A DNA stretch of 64,000 nucleotides from JBGPGW01 sp046349515 (GTDB taxonomy: Bacteria > Pseudomonadota > Alphaproteobacteria > CADEGL01): the NCBI GenBank assembly GCA_046349515.1, contig JAXMCE010000004.1, positions 1 to 64,000 of the forward strand, written 5' to 3'. The translations under genes and the position numbers were made by a program. Below, one piece after another: positions 44,024 through 52,857 of this stretch. A model generated the notes under the pieces. It did no database searches. It had not been told where the DNA came from and saw only the letters and a list, made by a program, of their open reading frames with translations. The first letter of the stretch is position 1, and each line of letters begins with the position of its first letter.

Positions 44024-44974
44024 ATGAAGTTCATCGATTGGAACACCGTGCACGCTCTGGCCGACTATGCGTCGCTCGTCGACGCCTTGGCCAACATGTA
44101 TGCGTCTGGGTGCGACGCGATGGATCGCCTCATCATGTCGCAACCGACCAAGGACGGCGATGAAGGCGATTTCCTGATGCAGCCGGCCTGGCTGCGCGGC
44201 CGCGCTTTCGGCATCAAGATCGCCAATGTCTTTCCTGGCAATGAGGCGCGCGGTAAGCCGAGCATCATGGGCGTGTACGTCCTTTTTGACGGGAATACGG
44301 GGGAGCCGCTCGCGGTGATCGACGGGACCGCCGAAACTCTCGTCAAGACCGCGAGCAATTCGGCCGTCGCGTCGAGATTTCTCGCACGCTCCGACGCCGA
44401 AACCATGCTCATGATGGGCGCGGGTAATCTGGCGCCGCACCTGATCAAGGCGCACGCGGCTGTCCGGCCCATTCGGCAGGTCATGATTTGGAATCGGACG
44501 AAGGCTAAGGCGGAGCAGCTCGCCGCGTCTCTCAGCCGTCCCGGCTTCGTCGTTGACGCCGTCGCCGATCCCGCGGCAGCAGCGGGCAGGGCCGATCTCG
44601 TCTGCTGTGCGACCTACGCAGGGGAACCCATCCTGAGGGGGGCCTGGCTCAAACCCGGCGCCCATGTCGATCTCGTCGGCAGCTATCGGCCGGACCTCCG
44701 TGAATCGGACGATGAGGTCATGCGCCGCGCTGGCCGGCTTTACGTCGATGCGCGCTTCTCGACAGTCGAAATCTCAGGCGATGTGATCGAACCGTTGAAG
44801 CGCGGGGTGTTGACCGAGGATCGCATCACAGACCTCTTCCAACTGGCCCAGGGCAAGCGGCCCGGCCGCGCCAATCAAAGCGAAATCACCGTGTTCAAAT
44901 CCGGCGGCGGCGGCCATGAGGATTTGGCGACCGCGCTCATGCTCTACGAACGCACATCAAGAGATCGGCGATAG
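44024..44974 (+). CDS. Ornithine cyclodeaminase/mu-crystallin family protein
   Basis: 316 residues. The family pattern is clear: K-I-A-N-V-F-P-G-N near residue 65, L-F-D-G-N-T-G-E-P-L-A-V-I-D-G, the NAD-binding M-G-A-G-N-L-A-P-H near residue 130, and V-D-L-V-G-S-Y-R-P-D-L-R-E. Members cyclise ornithine to proline or reduce imines such as pyrroline- or thiazoline-carboxylates. It is divergent from the cytochrome c gene and probably belongs to the same catabolic theme. The substrate is unknown. Confidence 0.88.
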   Translation: MKFIDWNTVHALADYASLVDALANMYASGCDAMDRLIMSQPTKDGDEGDFLMQPAWLRGRAFGIKIANVFPGNEARGKPSIMGVYVLFDGNTGEPLAVIDGTAETLVKTASNSAVASRFLARSDAETMLMMGAGNLAPHLIKAHAAVRPIRQVMIWNRTKAKAEQLAASLSRPGFVVDAVADPAAAAGRADLVCCATYAGEPILRGAWLKPGAHVDLVGSYRPDLRESDDEVMRRAGRLYVDARFSTVEISGDVIEPLKRGVLTEDRITDLFQLAQGKRPGRANQSEITVFKSGGGGHEDLATALMLYERTSRDRR

Positions 44975-45061
44975 GCAGGACTGCTGTAGCCAATGTCATC
45001 CACGGCATGGGTGACAGGCAGCATGGGTTCCCGGCCAACCCTTTGATCGACGGCGGAAAAA

Positions 45062-45137
<76 letters not shown>

Positions 45138-45172
45138 GCGGGATCGCCTCGCATGGACCGCGAGGCCGCACG

Positions 45173-45201
45173 GGTATAGCAAGGAGGCGCGGGTTTGTTA
45201 A
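45173..45201 (-). promoter_or_regulatory. Promoter for tRNA-Lys
   Basis: On the minus strand TTAACA (-35, one change from TTGACA) and TATACC (-10) are separated by 17 bases. The tRNA begins about 36 bases after the -10 box. Confidence 0.6.
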
Positions 45202-45253
45202 GTGGCCCTGAGCGATCGATGTGCAAATTCGCGCGCTTTGCTGCCGCCGGGGC

Positions 45254-46420
45254 TCAGATCACGTCCAGCATGCCGGCGCGGCCGATCCGCACGTCCCTGT
45301 GGACCGATACGCTCATCAGCAAGCCGAAGCTGAACATCAGCGTCAGCATGGCCGTCCCACCATAAGAGAGGAGCGGCAGCGGTACGCCGACGACGGGGAC
45401 GATCCCCATCACCATGGCGATATTGATGAAGACGTAGAGGAAGAACAGGGTTGTCAGCCCATAGCCGAGCATGCGGCCGAATTGGCTACGACTCTTGAGG
45501 CTGATGCCAAGTCCCGCGACAAGGAGAAGGAGATAGAGCAGGACGAGGACGATGCCGCCCACCATTCCAAATTCTTCGGCGAACATCGTGAAAATGAAGT
45601 CGGTCTGTTTCTCAGGCAGATAGTTCAGGTAGCTCTGCGAACCTTCCATGAAACCTTTGCCGAAGATGCCTCCCGATCCGAGCGCGATCTTTGACTGCAA
45701 AATATGATAGCCCTTCCCGAGGGGGTCACTTTCAGGATCGAGAAACGTCAGAATTCGGTGCCGCTGGTAGTCGCGCATGAATCGCCACGCAACCGGCGCG
45801 GCACCCGCCGCGAGCGCTATGCTCACGATGAAAAACCACGGCCGCACGCCGGCAAGAAACATCATGGCTGCAGTGGCCATGATCAGCATCATCGCGGTGC
45901 CGAGATCCGGCTGCCGCATGAGCAAGGCCGCCGGCACCAAAGCCATCACCAGCGGCACGGCGAGAGCCAGCGGCCGAGTCACCTGATCCGGCATCTGCCC
46001 GTGGTAGTAGCGCGCGAGCGCGAGGACCAGGGAGACCTTCATGACTTCCGACGGCTGTACCTGGATAACCCCCAGCGACAGCCATCGTTCGGCGCCCATG
46101 GCGCCAGTTCCGACGACCTCGACGGCGGCCAGCATGGCGAAGGCGATTCCATACATCACATAGGCAAGCCGGAACCAAATGCGTATGTCGATGGCACCAA
46201 CGACGACGAGGATGCTGAGGCCGATGCCGAAGCGGACCATCTGGCGCACGGCCCAGGGCTCGAGGCTTCCGCCCGCGGCGGAGTAGAGCGTGAGAAACCC
46301 AATCGAGGCGATCGCGACGAGAAGGGCGATCACGCTCCAATTGAAGTGCCAGATCTTTTCGGGCCAGCTGAGCGCGGCGGGGCCCAACCCGCCGGACTCG
46401 ATGAAAACCTCACGCGGCAT
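45254..46420 (-). CDS. rodA: RodA, SEDS peptidoglycan glycosyltransferase
   Basis: 388 residues from ATG 46420. The frame is open to 46597, but that would add a non-conserved basic stretch under mrdA. About ten membrane segments are present, with SEDS hallmarks G-A-E-R-W-L, V-Q-P-S-E-V-M-K, R-Q-P-D-L-G-T-A (catalytic Asp) and L-P-L-L-S-Y-G-G near the end. It polymerises lipid II for the elongasome with PBP2. It overlaps mrdA by 11 bases and ends the rod-shape operon. tRNA-Lys lies downstream with its own promoter. Confidence 0.97.
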   Translation of the reverse strand: MPREVFIESGGLGPAALSWPEKIWHFNWSVIALLVAIASIGFLTLYSAAGGSLEPWAVRQMVRFGIGLSILVVVGAIDIRIWFRLAYVMYGIAFAMLAAVEVVGTGAMGAERWLSLGVIQVQPSEVMKVSLVLALARYYHGQMPDQVTRPLALAVPLVMALVPAALLMRQPDLGTAMMLIMATAAMMFLAGVRPWFFIVSIALAAGAAPVAWRFMRDYQRHRILTFLDPESDPLGKGYHILQSKIALGSGGIFGKGFMEGSQSYLNYLPEKQTDFIFTMFAEEFGMVGGIVLVLLYLLLLVAGLGISLKSRSQFGRMLGYGLTTLFFLYVFINIAMVMGIVPVVGVPLPLLSYGGTAMLTLMFSFGLLMSVSVHRDVRIGRAGMLDVI

Positions 46421-48278
46421 CGCCCGAATCCTTGGAGACGATGGGCCGCGCACGCGAGGGATCGCGCTGGAAGACAAGGCGCATGACATCCTTGGCGATC
46501 GGCGCGGCGGCGCGCGAGCCGCCGCCCCCATGCTCGACCAGGACCGCGATGGCATAGCGCGGCGAATCGACGGGACCATAGGCGATAAAGACCGCATGGT
46601 CGCGCATATGCCAGGGCAGTTCCTCGTTCTTCTTGACGCCCGTCACGCGCTCGGCCGCGCTGATCCGCCGCACCTGCGAGGTGCCGGTCTTGCCGGCGAT
46701 CATCATGCTGGGATCGTCGAGCCGCGCCGTGTTGTAGGCCGTGCCGCCCGGCGTGTTGACCACAGCCTCCATGCCGCGATGCACGATCTCGAGCGCCTGC
46801 GGCGAGATACCCATCGAATCGAACTCCCGCAGCGCGGCGGTCCCGTCTTCGAGGCCGCGGACCTCCCGCGTCAGGCGCGGCGTCACCGCCTTGCCGCCAT
46901 TGGCTAGCCGCGAGGCCATCACCGCCAATTGCAATGGGGTTGCCAGCACATAGCCTTGCCCGATTCCCGCAACAAGCGTTTCGCCATTCGCCCAGGGCTG
47001 GTGGTACGTCGCCATTTTCCAATCGCGCGAGGGAATGACGCCTGCCTTCTCGCCCGGCAACTCGATGGCGGCCGGCCGGCCCAGGCCGAAGCGTTTCGCC
47101 ATTTCCGCGATCTTGTCGATGCCGATCTTCCGGGCCGTCTCATAGAAGAAGATGTCGCAGGACTTCATGATGGCCTGCTCCATGGCCACGGCACCGTGAC
47201 CCTCCTTCTTCCAACAATGGAACGCCGTGTCGCCGAAAGCGAGGCTGCCCGTGCAAACCACGCCGCTTGACGGGCTGATCCCGGCCTCGAGCGCGGCAAG
47301 CGCCACCACGCCCTTGAAGGTCGAGCCCGGCGCATATTGGCCGGCGATGGCCTTGTTGATGAGCGGCGTCCGCGGATGGTTGAGTAGACCGCGCCACAGA
47401 TCGCTCTTGATGCCGCCGGCAAAGGCATTGGGATCAAAGCCGGGAACGGAGACGAGCGCGATCACCTCGCCCGTGTTGACGTCCATGACGACAAGCGCCC
47501 CGCTTTCTTCCCCAAAGCGCTCATAGGCAAATTTCTGGATCTCGAGATCGAGGCTCAAAGTGACTTCGCGCCCGGGTATGCCCTCTTCGCGCGAAAGTTC
47601 GCGAATGACACGCCCGAATGCGTTGACTTCGATCTGGCTGAGGCCCGCGGTGCCCCGAAGCGAATGCTCATGGCGCCGCTCGAGCCCGTCCTTGCCGACG
47701 GGGAAATTGGGCAGGCGCAGAAGCGCGTCACCGTCCTGATCCGCCTCGGAGGCGGCGCCCACATAGCCCAGGACATGCGCCATCGCCTCCGCATAGGGGT
47801 AGTAGCGCGTCCGTCCGACATCGATGAGCACGCCCGGCAGATCCGGCGCATTGACTTCGATGGCCGCCACCTCGTCCCACGCCAGGTTCTCGCGCACGAC
47901 GATGGGCATGAAACGACGGCCGCGCTCGATTTCGCGCACGATGCGCGCGAGTTCATGGTCAGTGAGCGGCAGCACGTTCGCGAGCGTTTCAAGGACGGCG
48001 CGCGCGCTCCCTGCCTTCTCGAGCACGAGGGAGACCCGGTAATTCTGGCGGTCAAAGGCCAGGGGCTCCCCATAACGGTCGACGAATCGTCCGCGCGGAG
48101 GAGGGATGAGCTGGAGATTGATGCGGTTGTCGTCGGACAAGGTCGAATAGCGCTCGGCTTCGATGACCTGAAGCTGGTACATCCGCGCGCCGATCACGCC
48201 GAAGAGAGCGAGCTTGCCGCCCATGAGCAGCGCGGCGCGGCGACTGAACGACTTGTAGAGGTCCGCTTCCGCTTTCAT
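46410..48278 (-). CDS. mrdA: Penicillin-binding protein 2, elongation transpeptidase
   Basis: 622 residues. An N-terminal membrane anchor at about 12-32 is followed by the dimerization/allosteric domain (G-R-F-V-D-R-Y-G). The transpeptidase domain has the active Ser in P-G-S-T-F-K, the second motif S-C-D and K-T-G-T-S. It cross-links new wall with RodA. It overlaps mreD by 4 bases (ATGA) and rodA by 11 bases, so it is translationally coupled on both sides. The Cys in S-C-D is common for PBP2 enzymes. Confidence 0.97.
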   Translation of the reverse strand: MKAEADLYKSFSRRAALLMGGKLALFGVIGARMYQLQVIEAERYSTLSDDNRINLQLIPPPRGRFVDRYGEPLAFDRQNYRVSLVLEKAGSARAVLETLANVLPLTDHELARIVREIERGRRFMPIVVRENLAWDEVAAIEVNAPDLPGVLIDVGRTRYYPYAEAMAHVLGYVGAASEADQDGDALLRLPNFPVGKDGLERRHEHSLRGTAGLSQIEVNAFGRVIRELSREEGIPGREVTLSLDLEIQKFAYERFGEESGALVVMDVNTGEVIALVSVPGFDPNAFAGGIKSDLWRGLLNHPRTPLINKAIAGQYAPGSTFKGVVALAALEAGISPSSGVVCTGSLAFGDTAFHCWKKEGHGAVAMEQAIMKSCDIFFYETARKIGIDKIAEMAKRFGLGRPAAIELPGEKAGVIPSRDWKMATYHQPWANGETLVAGIGQGYVLATPLQLAVMASRLANGGKAVTPRLTREVRGLEDGTAALREFDSMGISPQALEIVHRGMEAVVNTPGGTAYNTARLDDPSMMIAGKTGTSQVRRISAAERVTGVKKNEELPWHMRDHAVFIAYGPVDSPRYAIAVLVEHGGGGSRAAAPIAKDVMRLVFQRDPSRARPIVSKDSGDAA

Positions 48279-48799
48279 CTCATGGTCTCATGCGACATGA
48301 GGAAGGTGCGTTGGACCTTGAGAAGGATCCAGGCGACAAACGGGAACATCGCCAAGGTCAATGCGAGCTGCGCCACCGCCGGTGCCGAGGGCACGGCATG
48401 CCGGTAGAGAATCGTTGCGACCAACCAGCTCACGCCGCCGACACCGGCGACGATCATCACGAAGACGGCCCAGACCACGAAGAATCCGTGTCCCTGGACG
48501 AACCGACGCTGACTTCGCACGATGCCGTGGGTCGCGAGGAAAAGGAATGCGTTGAACCCGAGCGTCGCGCCCGAGAGCACGTCGTTCAGCAGGCCGACGA
48601 AGAACACCGCGAGGACCGGCATCAGGTCCGGCCGATAGATGGCCCAGTAGTAGATCGCCATCAACGGAATGAGCGGCACAATCGTCCGGTAGTCCGGGAT
48701 CGGCAGCGGAATGGCGTTCAGCACAACGAGCAGAACCGTCGTCGCGAACGGTGCAAGATGTCGAACGAAATGGTCGACGCGCTGCCAAAACGTGATCAT
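48275..48799 (-). CDS. mreD: MreD, elongasome membrane protein
   Basis: 174 residues, hydrophobic, with about five membrane segments and the P-D-L-M-P-V-L-A-V-F-F-V-G-L-L-N-D pattern typical of MreD. It connects MreB/MreC with PBP2 and RodA in the inner membrane. It overlaps both neighbours by 4 bases (ATGA), which is usual for this operon. Confidence 0.93.
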   Translation of the reverse strand: MITFWQRVDHFVRHLAPFATTVLLVVLNAIPLPIPDYRTIVPLIPLMAIYYWAIYRPDLMPVLAVFFVGLLNDVLSGATLGFNAFLFLATHGIVRSQRRFVQGHGFFVVWAVFVMIVAGVGGVSWLVATILYRHAVPSAPAVAQLALTLAMFPFVAWILLKVQRTFLMSHETMR

Positions 48800-49671
48800 C
48801 GCCGCGTCGGAGGACGCACCGTGGCAGGCGGCACCACGGCGTCCGGACCATAGTCGAGAATCCGCACATATTCGAGGCGGTCGAAATTGACGAGCGGCTG
48901 AATGCGAACCTCGCCGCCGCCGACGGTCGCGACGACTCCCACGGTGATGCCGGGCGGGAACACGCCGCCATGACCCGATGTCACAATGCGGTCGCCAGGC
49001 GCGACTTCGGCTTCGACCGGGAGGAAGCGAAGTTTCGGCCGGTCGGAATTGTCACCCGAGAGAATGGCCGTATGGCGAGTCGCTTCGATCAGGATGGGAA
49101 TTCTCGAATTGATATCGGTGACCAGCAGAACGCGGGCGGCCCGTTGGCCGACTTCGGTCACTCTTCCGACGAGGCCATTGCCGTTGACCACAGCTTGGCC
49201 CTTCCGCACCCCGTCGCTATCGCCGGCATTGACCAGGACGCTTCGCACATAGGCCGTGCTCGAATCGGACACGACGCGCGCCGTCACCGAGCGCGGCTCG
49301 CCCGGCGGGATGTAGCTCAAGAGCTCCTTCAAGCTCTTGTTTTCGGCGTCGAGCTCGCGGGCGGCCTGCTGCCAATGCTGAAGGCGCAGATTCTCGTCCT
49401 TGAGCCGCATGTTCTCGGCTTTGATTGAGGCCAATTCATGGAGCTCGTCGATCGCGTCCCGGACGGTCGTCGCCGGCCGTGAGAGCGCGTCGAGCAAGGG
49501 CACGAAGGCATCGGCGATGATGGTCCGGATGCGTTCGGCCTTGGTGATATCGGCGCGTCCCAACCCAATCATCGCTGCCGAGATCAGGAGAAGGAGAACA
49601 AGTGCAGAACGCTGTACGGCAACCCTGATGGGTGTCGCCAAACGCCTCAGCGATCCCGGGCGGTACCCCAC
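48796..49671 (-). CDS. mreC: MreC, periplasmic elongasome scaffold
   Basis: 291 residues. One membrane segment at about 19-40 is followed by a coiled coil (L-K-D-E-N-L-R-L region) and a beta-rich domain with G-D-x-D-G-V-R-K-G-Q-A-V and the conserved G-x-V-G-x-V segment. It activates PBP2. The stop overlaps mreD by 4 bases. The gap to mreB is 52 bases. Confidence 0.95.
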   Translation of the reverse strand: MGYRPGSLRRLATPIRVAVQRSALVLLLLISAAMIGLGRADITKAERIRTIIADAFVPLLDALSRPATTVRDAIDELHELASIKAENMRLKDENLRLQHWQQAARELDAENKSLKELLSYIPPGEPRSVTARVVSDSSTAYVRSVLVNAGDSDGVRKGQAVVNGNGLVGRVTEVGQRAARVLLVTDINSRIPILIEATRHTAILSGDNSDRPKLRFLPVEAEVAPGDRIVTSGHGGVFPPGITVGVVATVGGGEVRIQPLVNFDRLEYVRILDYGPDAVVPPATVRPPTRR

Positions 49672-49723
49672 CTATCGTCCTCCTGTCCCGGGGGCATCAT
49701 GCCCGCGCGGCGGTTGTTCTTAT

Positions 49724-50764
49724 CTAGTAAGTATTGATCAGAACGTTCTTCAAGACGCGCATTTCCTCGAGGCACCGACCGGTACCGAGCGCGACGCAGG
49801 ACAGCGGGTCGTCGGCGATCGAAACCGGCAGGCCGGTCGCATGGCGCAATACATAGTCGAGATTGCTTAACAAAGCGCCTCCGCCGGTGAGCACGATCCC
49901 CTTGTCCACGATGTCGGCCGCGAGTTCGGGTGCCGTATTCTCAAGCGCCACCTTGACCGCCTCGACGATGGCGCCCACGGGCTCGGCCAGGCTTTCGGCG
50001 ATCTCCCGCTCGCTGATGACGAGTTCCTTGGGCACACCGTTCATGAGGTCTCGGCCCTTGATCTCGATCACCCTCCCCTCGCCGTTCAGGGGTGGCGAGG
50101 CGCTTCCGATCTGCTTCTTGATCCGCTCGGCGCTGGCCTCGCCGACGAGGAGATTATGGTTCCTGCGGATATAGGCGATGATGGCCTCGTCCATCTTGTC
50201 CCCGCCCACGCGGACCGACCGGGCATAGACGATTCCACCAAGGGACAGCACGGCCACCTCGGTCGTGCCGCCGCCGACGTCGACGACCATGGACCCCGTC
50301 GGCTCCGTGACGGGCAAGCCTGCGCCGATGGCCGCCGCCATCGGTTCTTCGATGAGGAAGACCCGGCGAGCCCCCGCGCTTTCCGCCGATTCCTGGATGG
50401 CGCGCCGCTCGACCGCGGTCGAACCCGACGGCACACAGACGATGACCTGCGGTGTCGCGAACGACCGGCGGTTATGCACCTTGCGGATGAAATGCTTGAT
50501 CATTTCCTCCGCGATCTCGAAATCGGCGATGACGCCGTCGCGAAGGGGACGGATCGCATGGATGTTTCCAGGCGTCCGCCCCAGCATCATCTTGGCCTCA
50601 TCACCCACGGCCAGGACCTGCTTCTTTCCCCGCACATCGGCGATGGCGACGACGGACGGCTCGTTGAGCACGATCCCCCGGCCCTTCACATAGACAAGGG
50701 TATTGGCCGTCCCAAGATCGATCGCCATGTCGGCGGACAGCAGACCGAGCACCTTCGAAAACAT
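49724..50764 (-). CDS. mreB: MreB, bacterial actin homologue
   Basis: 346 residues. The actin-fold motifs are complete: M-A-I-D-L-G-T-A-N (phosphate 1), V-V-D-V-G-G-G-T (phosphate 2) and L-T-G-G-G-A-L-L (adenosine). It forms the filaments that direct lateral wall synthesis. It is the first of the five rod-shape genes. leuA lies upstream, 79 bases away, on the same strand, so read-through from leuA is possible. Confidence 0.98.
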   Translation of the reverse strand: MFSKVLGLLSADMAIDLGTANTLVYVKGRGIVLNEPSVVAIADVRGKKQVLAVGDEAKMMLGRTPGNIHAIRPLRDGVIADFEIAEEMIKHFIRKVHNRRSFATPQVIVCVPSGSTAVERRAIQESAESAGARRVFLIEEPMAAAIGAGLPVTEPTGSMVVDVGGGTTEVAVLSLGGIVYARSVRVGGDKMDEAIIAYIRRNHNLLVGEASAERIKKQIGSASPPLNGEGRVIEIKGRDLMNGVPKELVISEREIAESLAEPVGAIVEAVKVALENTAPELAADIVDKGIVLTGGGALLSNLDYVLRHATGLPVSIADDPLSCVALGTGRCLEEMRVLKNVLINTY

Positions 50765-50843
50765 CGTTTGCTCACACCATCCTAGAGAGTGTCAGAAAGA
50801 AGGCGCTCGACGGCCCCACCGCCCGTGCTCACGCTCAGTCGTC

Positions 50844-52397
50844 TCATCCGCCCAACGCCGCCGGAGCCGTCTTTTCCCGTTTGACCAACAGCTTGTTGAG
50901 AGCATGAAGGTAGGCCCGGCACGAGGAGACCACCGTGTCCGTGTCGCTGGCCTGTCCGTTGACGGTCTTGCCTTTTTCTTCGAGGCGCACGGTCACGCCC
51001 GCCTGGGCATCGCTTCCCTCGGTGACCGCATCGACCTGATAGAGCTGCAGGCGCGCGGCATGGGGAAAGAGTGCCGAGATCGCATTGAATGTCGCATCGA
51101 CCGGCCCGTCGCCCTGAGCGGTTGTGGAACGCTTGGCGCCGTCGATCTCGAGCGTGAGTTCGGCCGTCTGCGGTCCGTCGGTGCCGCACGTGACCTTGAG
51201 CGACACAAGCTTGAGGCGCTGGTTCTCGCTCTGAACCTCGTCGCTGACGAGAGCCACGATGTCTTCGTCGAACACCTGCTTCTTCTTGTCGGCCAGGCTC
51301 TTGAATCGGACAAAGGCATCTTCGAGATGGTTCTCGCCCAGCTCGTAGCCCAAATCCTTGAGCTTCGCGCGGAATGCATGTCGCCCCGAGTGCTTGCCCA
51401 TGACGAGGGTCGAGCGCGTGAGGCCGACCGATTCCGGTGTCATGATTTCGTAGGTGTTGCGGTCTTTGAGAACACCGTCCTGGTGAACACCCGACTCGTG
51501 TGCGAACGCATTGACGCCGACGATGGCCTTGTTCGGCTGGACATTGAAGCCGGTAATGGACGACAGGAGCCTCGACGCCTTGGTGATGCACTCTGTCTTG
51601 ATGCCCGTGGTGAACGGCAAGGTGTCCCGGCGCGTGCGCAGCGCCATGACGATCTCCTCCATCGCGGCGTTGCCCGCGCGCTCGCCGATGCCGTTGATCG
51701 TGCACTCGACCTGCCGTGCGCCCGCCCCGATTGCGGCCAGCGAATTGGCGACTGCCAAACCCAAGTCGTTGTGGCAGTGGACGGAGATGACGGCCTTGTC
51801 GATGTTCGGAACGCGATTCCTGAGCATGCGGATGAGGCCCGCGAACTCGTCGGGAACGGCATAGCCAACCGTGTCCGGAATGTTGATGGTCCGCGCGCCG
51901 CACTTGATGGCGCTCTCGACGCAGCGGCACAGGAAGTCGTGATCCGTCCGTGAGCCGTCCTCAGGCGACCATTCGACGTCATCCGAAAGGTTGCGCGCGT
52001 AGGCGATGCTGTCGACGATGGCGGCGTGGACCTGTTCGGGCTCCATGCGCAGCTTCACGCGCATGTGGAGCGCGCTCGTCGACATGAAGACATGGATGCG
52101 CGGACGCTTGGCACCCTTGAGCGCGTCCCATGCGCGGTCGATGTCCTTACGGCTCGCGCGCGCAAGGCCAGCGACGGCCGAGGTCTTGACCAGGCGCGAC
52201 ACCTCGCGGACGGCGTCGAAGTCGCCGTTGGAGGCGATGGGAAAGCCAGCCTCGATGACGTCGACGCCCATCTCTTCGAGGACTTCGGCGACGCGCAGCT
52301 TCTCCTCGACGTTCATCGAGCAGCCAGGCGACTGTTCGCCGTCGCGCAACGTCGTATCGAAAATAATGACTCGGTTCGGATCGATCGCGGTGGTCAT
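50844..52397 (-). CDS. leuA: 2-isopropylmalate synthase
   Basis: 517 residues, the normal length for the two-domain enzyme. The catalytic TIM barrel opens with F-D-T-T-L-R-D-G-E-Q-S-P-G and contains the Mn-binding H-C-H-N-D-L-G motif. The C-terminal leucine-binding regulatory domain is complete (V-D-A-T-F-N-A-I). It catalyses the first committed step of leucine synthesis from 2-oxoisovalerate and acetyl-CoA. A leader with a Leu-rich peptide end precedes it. Confidence 0.97.
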   Translation of the reverse strand: MTTAIDPNRVIIFDTTLRDGEQSPGCSMNVEEKLRVAEVLEEMGVDVIEAGFPIASNGDFDAVREVSRLVKTSAVAGLARASRKDIDRAWDALKGAKRPRIHVFMSTSALHMRVKLRMEPEQVHAAIVDSIAYARNLSDDVEWSPEDGSRTDHDFLCRCVESAIKCGARTINIPDTVGYAVPDEFAGLIRMLRNRVPNIDKAVISVHCHNDLGLAVANSLAAIGAGARQVECTINGIGERAGNAAMEEIVMALRTRRDTLPFTTGIKTECITKASRLLSSITGFNVQPNKAIVGVNAFAHESGVHQDGVLKDRNTYEIMTPESVGLTRSTLVMGKHSGRHAFRAKLKDLGYELGENHLEDAFVRFKSLADKKKQVFDEDIVALVSDEVQSENQRLKLVSLKVTCGTDGPQTAELTLEIDGAKRSTTAQGDGPVDATFNAISALFPHAARLQLYQVDAVTEGSDAQAGVTVRLEEKGKTVNGQASDTDTVVSSCRAYLHALNKLLVKREKTAPAALGG

Positions 52398-52448
52398 GGT
52401 CGTGGTCCCTTCCGGTTCCTTAGGTGATGACGCGGTTTACGAGTCCTT

Positions 52449-52489
52449 CCCCTGAACGGTCGCCGGGCCTCATCGGCACGGTTCAGGGG
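52449..52489 (-). other. Hairpin in the leuA leader
   Basis: CCCCTGAAC and GTTCAGGGG form a perfect 9-bp stem around a GC-rich interior that can fold further (GCCG/CGGC). The 5' arm on the minus strand overlaps the TGA stop of the leader peptide. Confidence 0.7.
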
Positions 52490-52602
52490 CACCTAAGTCG
52501 GAGGGTCAGGGCGAGAGGAGCGCGCGCGCCAGTCGGCTGCCCGGCCCCCATCGGGAGGTCGGGGCGTCCGCAGATTCCGATGGCTAACGCGTTTCGTGCC
52601 AT
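52483..52602 (-). CDS. Leucine leader peptide (39 residues)
   Basis: A short frame from ATG (52600-52602) to TGA (52483-52485). Its last 13 residues are R-A-P-L-A-L-T-L-R-L-R-C-P, with four Leu in seven codons (CTC, CTG, CTC, CTT) just before the hairpin. GCGAGG stands close to the ATG, at a spacing of only 2 bases, so the exact start is uncertain. The next in-frame ATG (codon 18) would give 22 residues with the same end. The function, sensing charged tRNA-Leu, is inferred by analogy with known amino acid leader peptides. Confidence 0.6.
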   Translation of the reverse strand: MARNALAIGICGRPDLPMGAGQPTGARAPLALTLRLRCP

Positions 52603-52857
52603 GGCCTCGCCCAAGAATTCTCGCTGCGCGCCTTCGCGCGCGAGCCACTTACGCCTAAGTCTCTGAAAACCGGCGTAAACGTCTGCTGGTGCACATTATG
52701 TCTACGCCCATTCGACCTCGGCCCGCAACGGTTTTATGGGCGAGCCCGGTCCCCAGGCTCGCTCCGCCGCGATGGCCGGAAAACCGGGCAATCCGGCTCT
52801 TCGGGCGGCTCTCCTCGACCGAGCGCCTCGACAGGCCCGGCCGACGGGACAAGGGCC
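52603..52857. other. Spacer upstream of the leuA leader
   Basis: It should hold the leuA promoter. CATAAT near 52695-52700 on the minus strand resembles a -10 box, but no good -35 hexamer lies at the right distance. No gene is seen. Confidence 0.3.

Larger units (their letters stand above)
52398..52602 (-). promoter_or_regulatory. leuA leader: leucine-responsive attenuator candidate
   Basis: The 205 bases before leuA contain a leader peptide gene (52483-52602), a hairpin with a perfect 9-bp base (52481-52489 with 52449-52457) that starts within the leader stop codon, and a long-range stem: CTTAGGTG (52490-52497), inside the last Leu-Arg codons of the leader, can pair with CACCTAAG (52419-52426), which touches the leuA ribosome binding region. 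A ribosome stalled at the Leu codons would cover the first arm and free the second. No T-run follows the hairpin, so control of translation is more likely than classical transcription termination. Confidence 0.6.
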
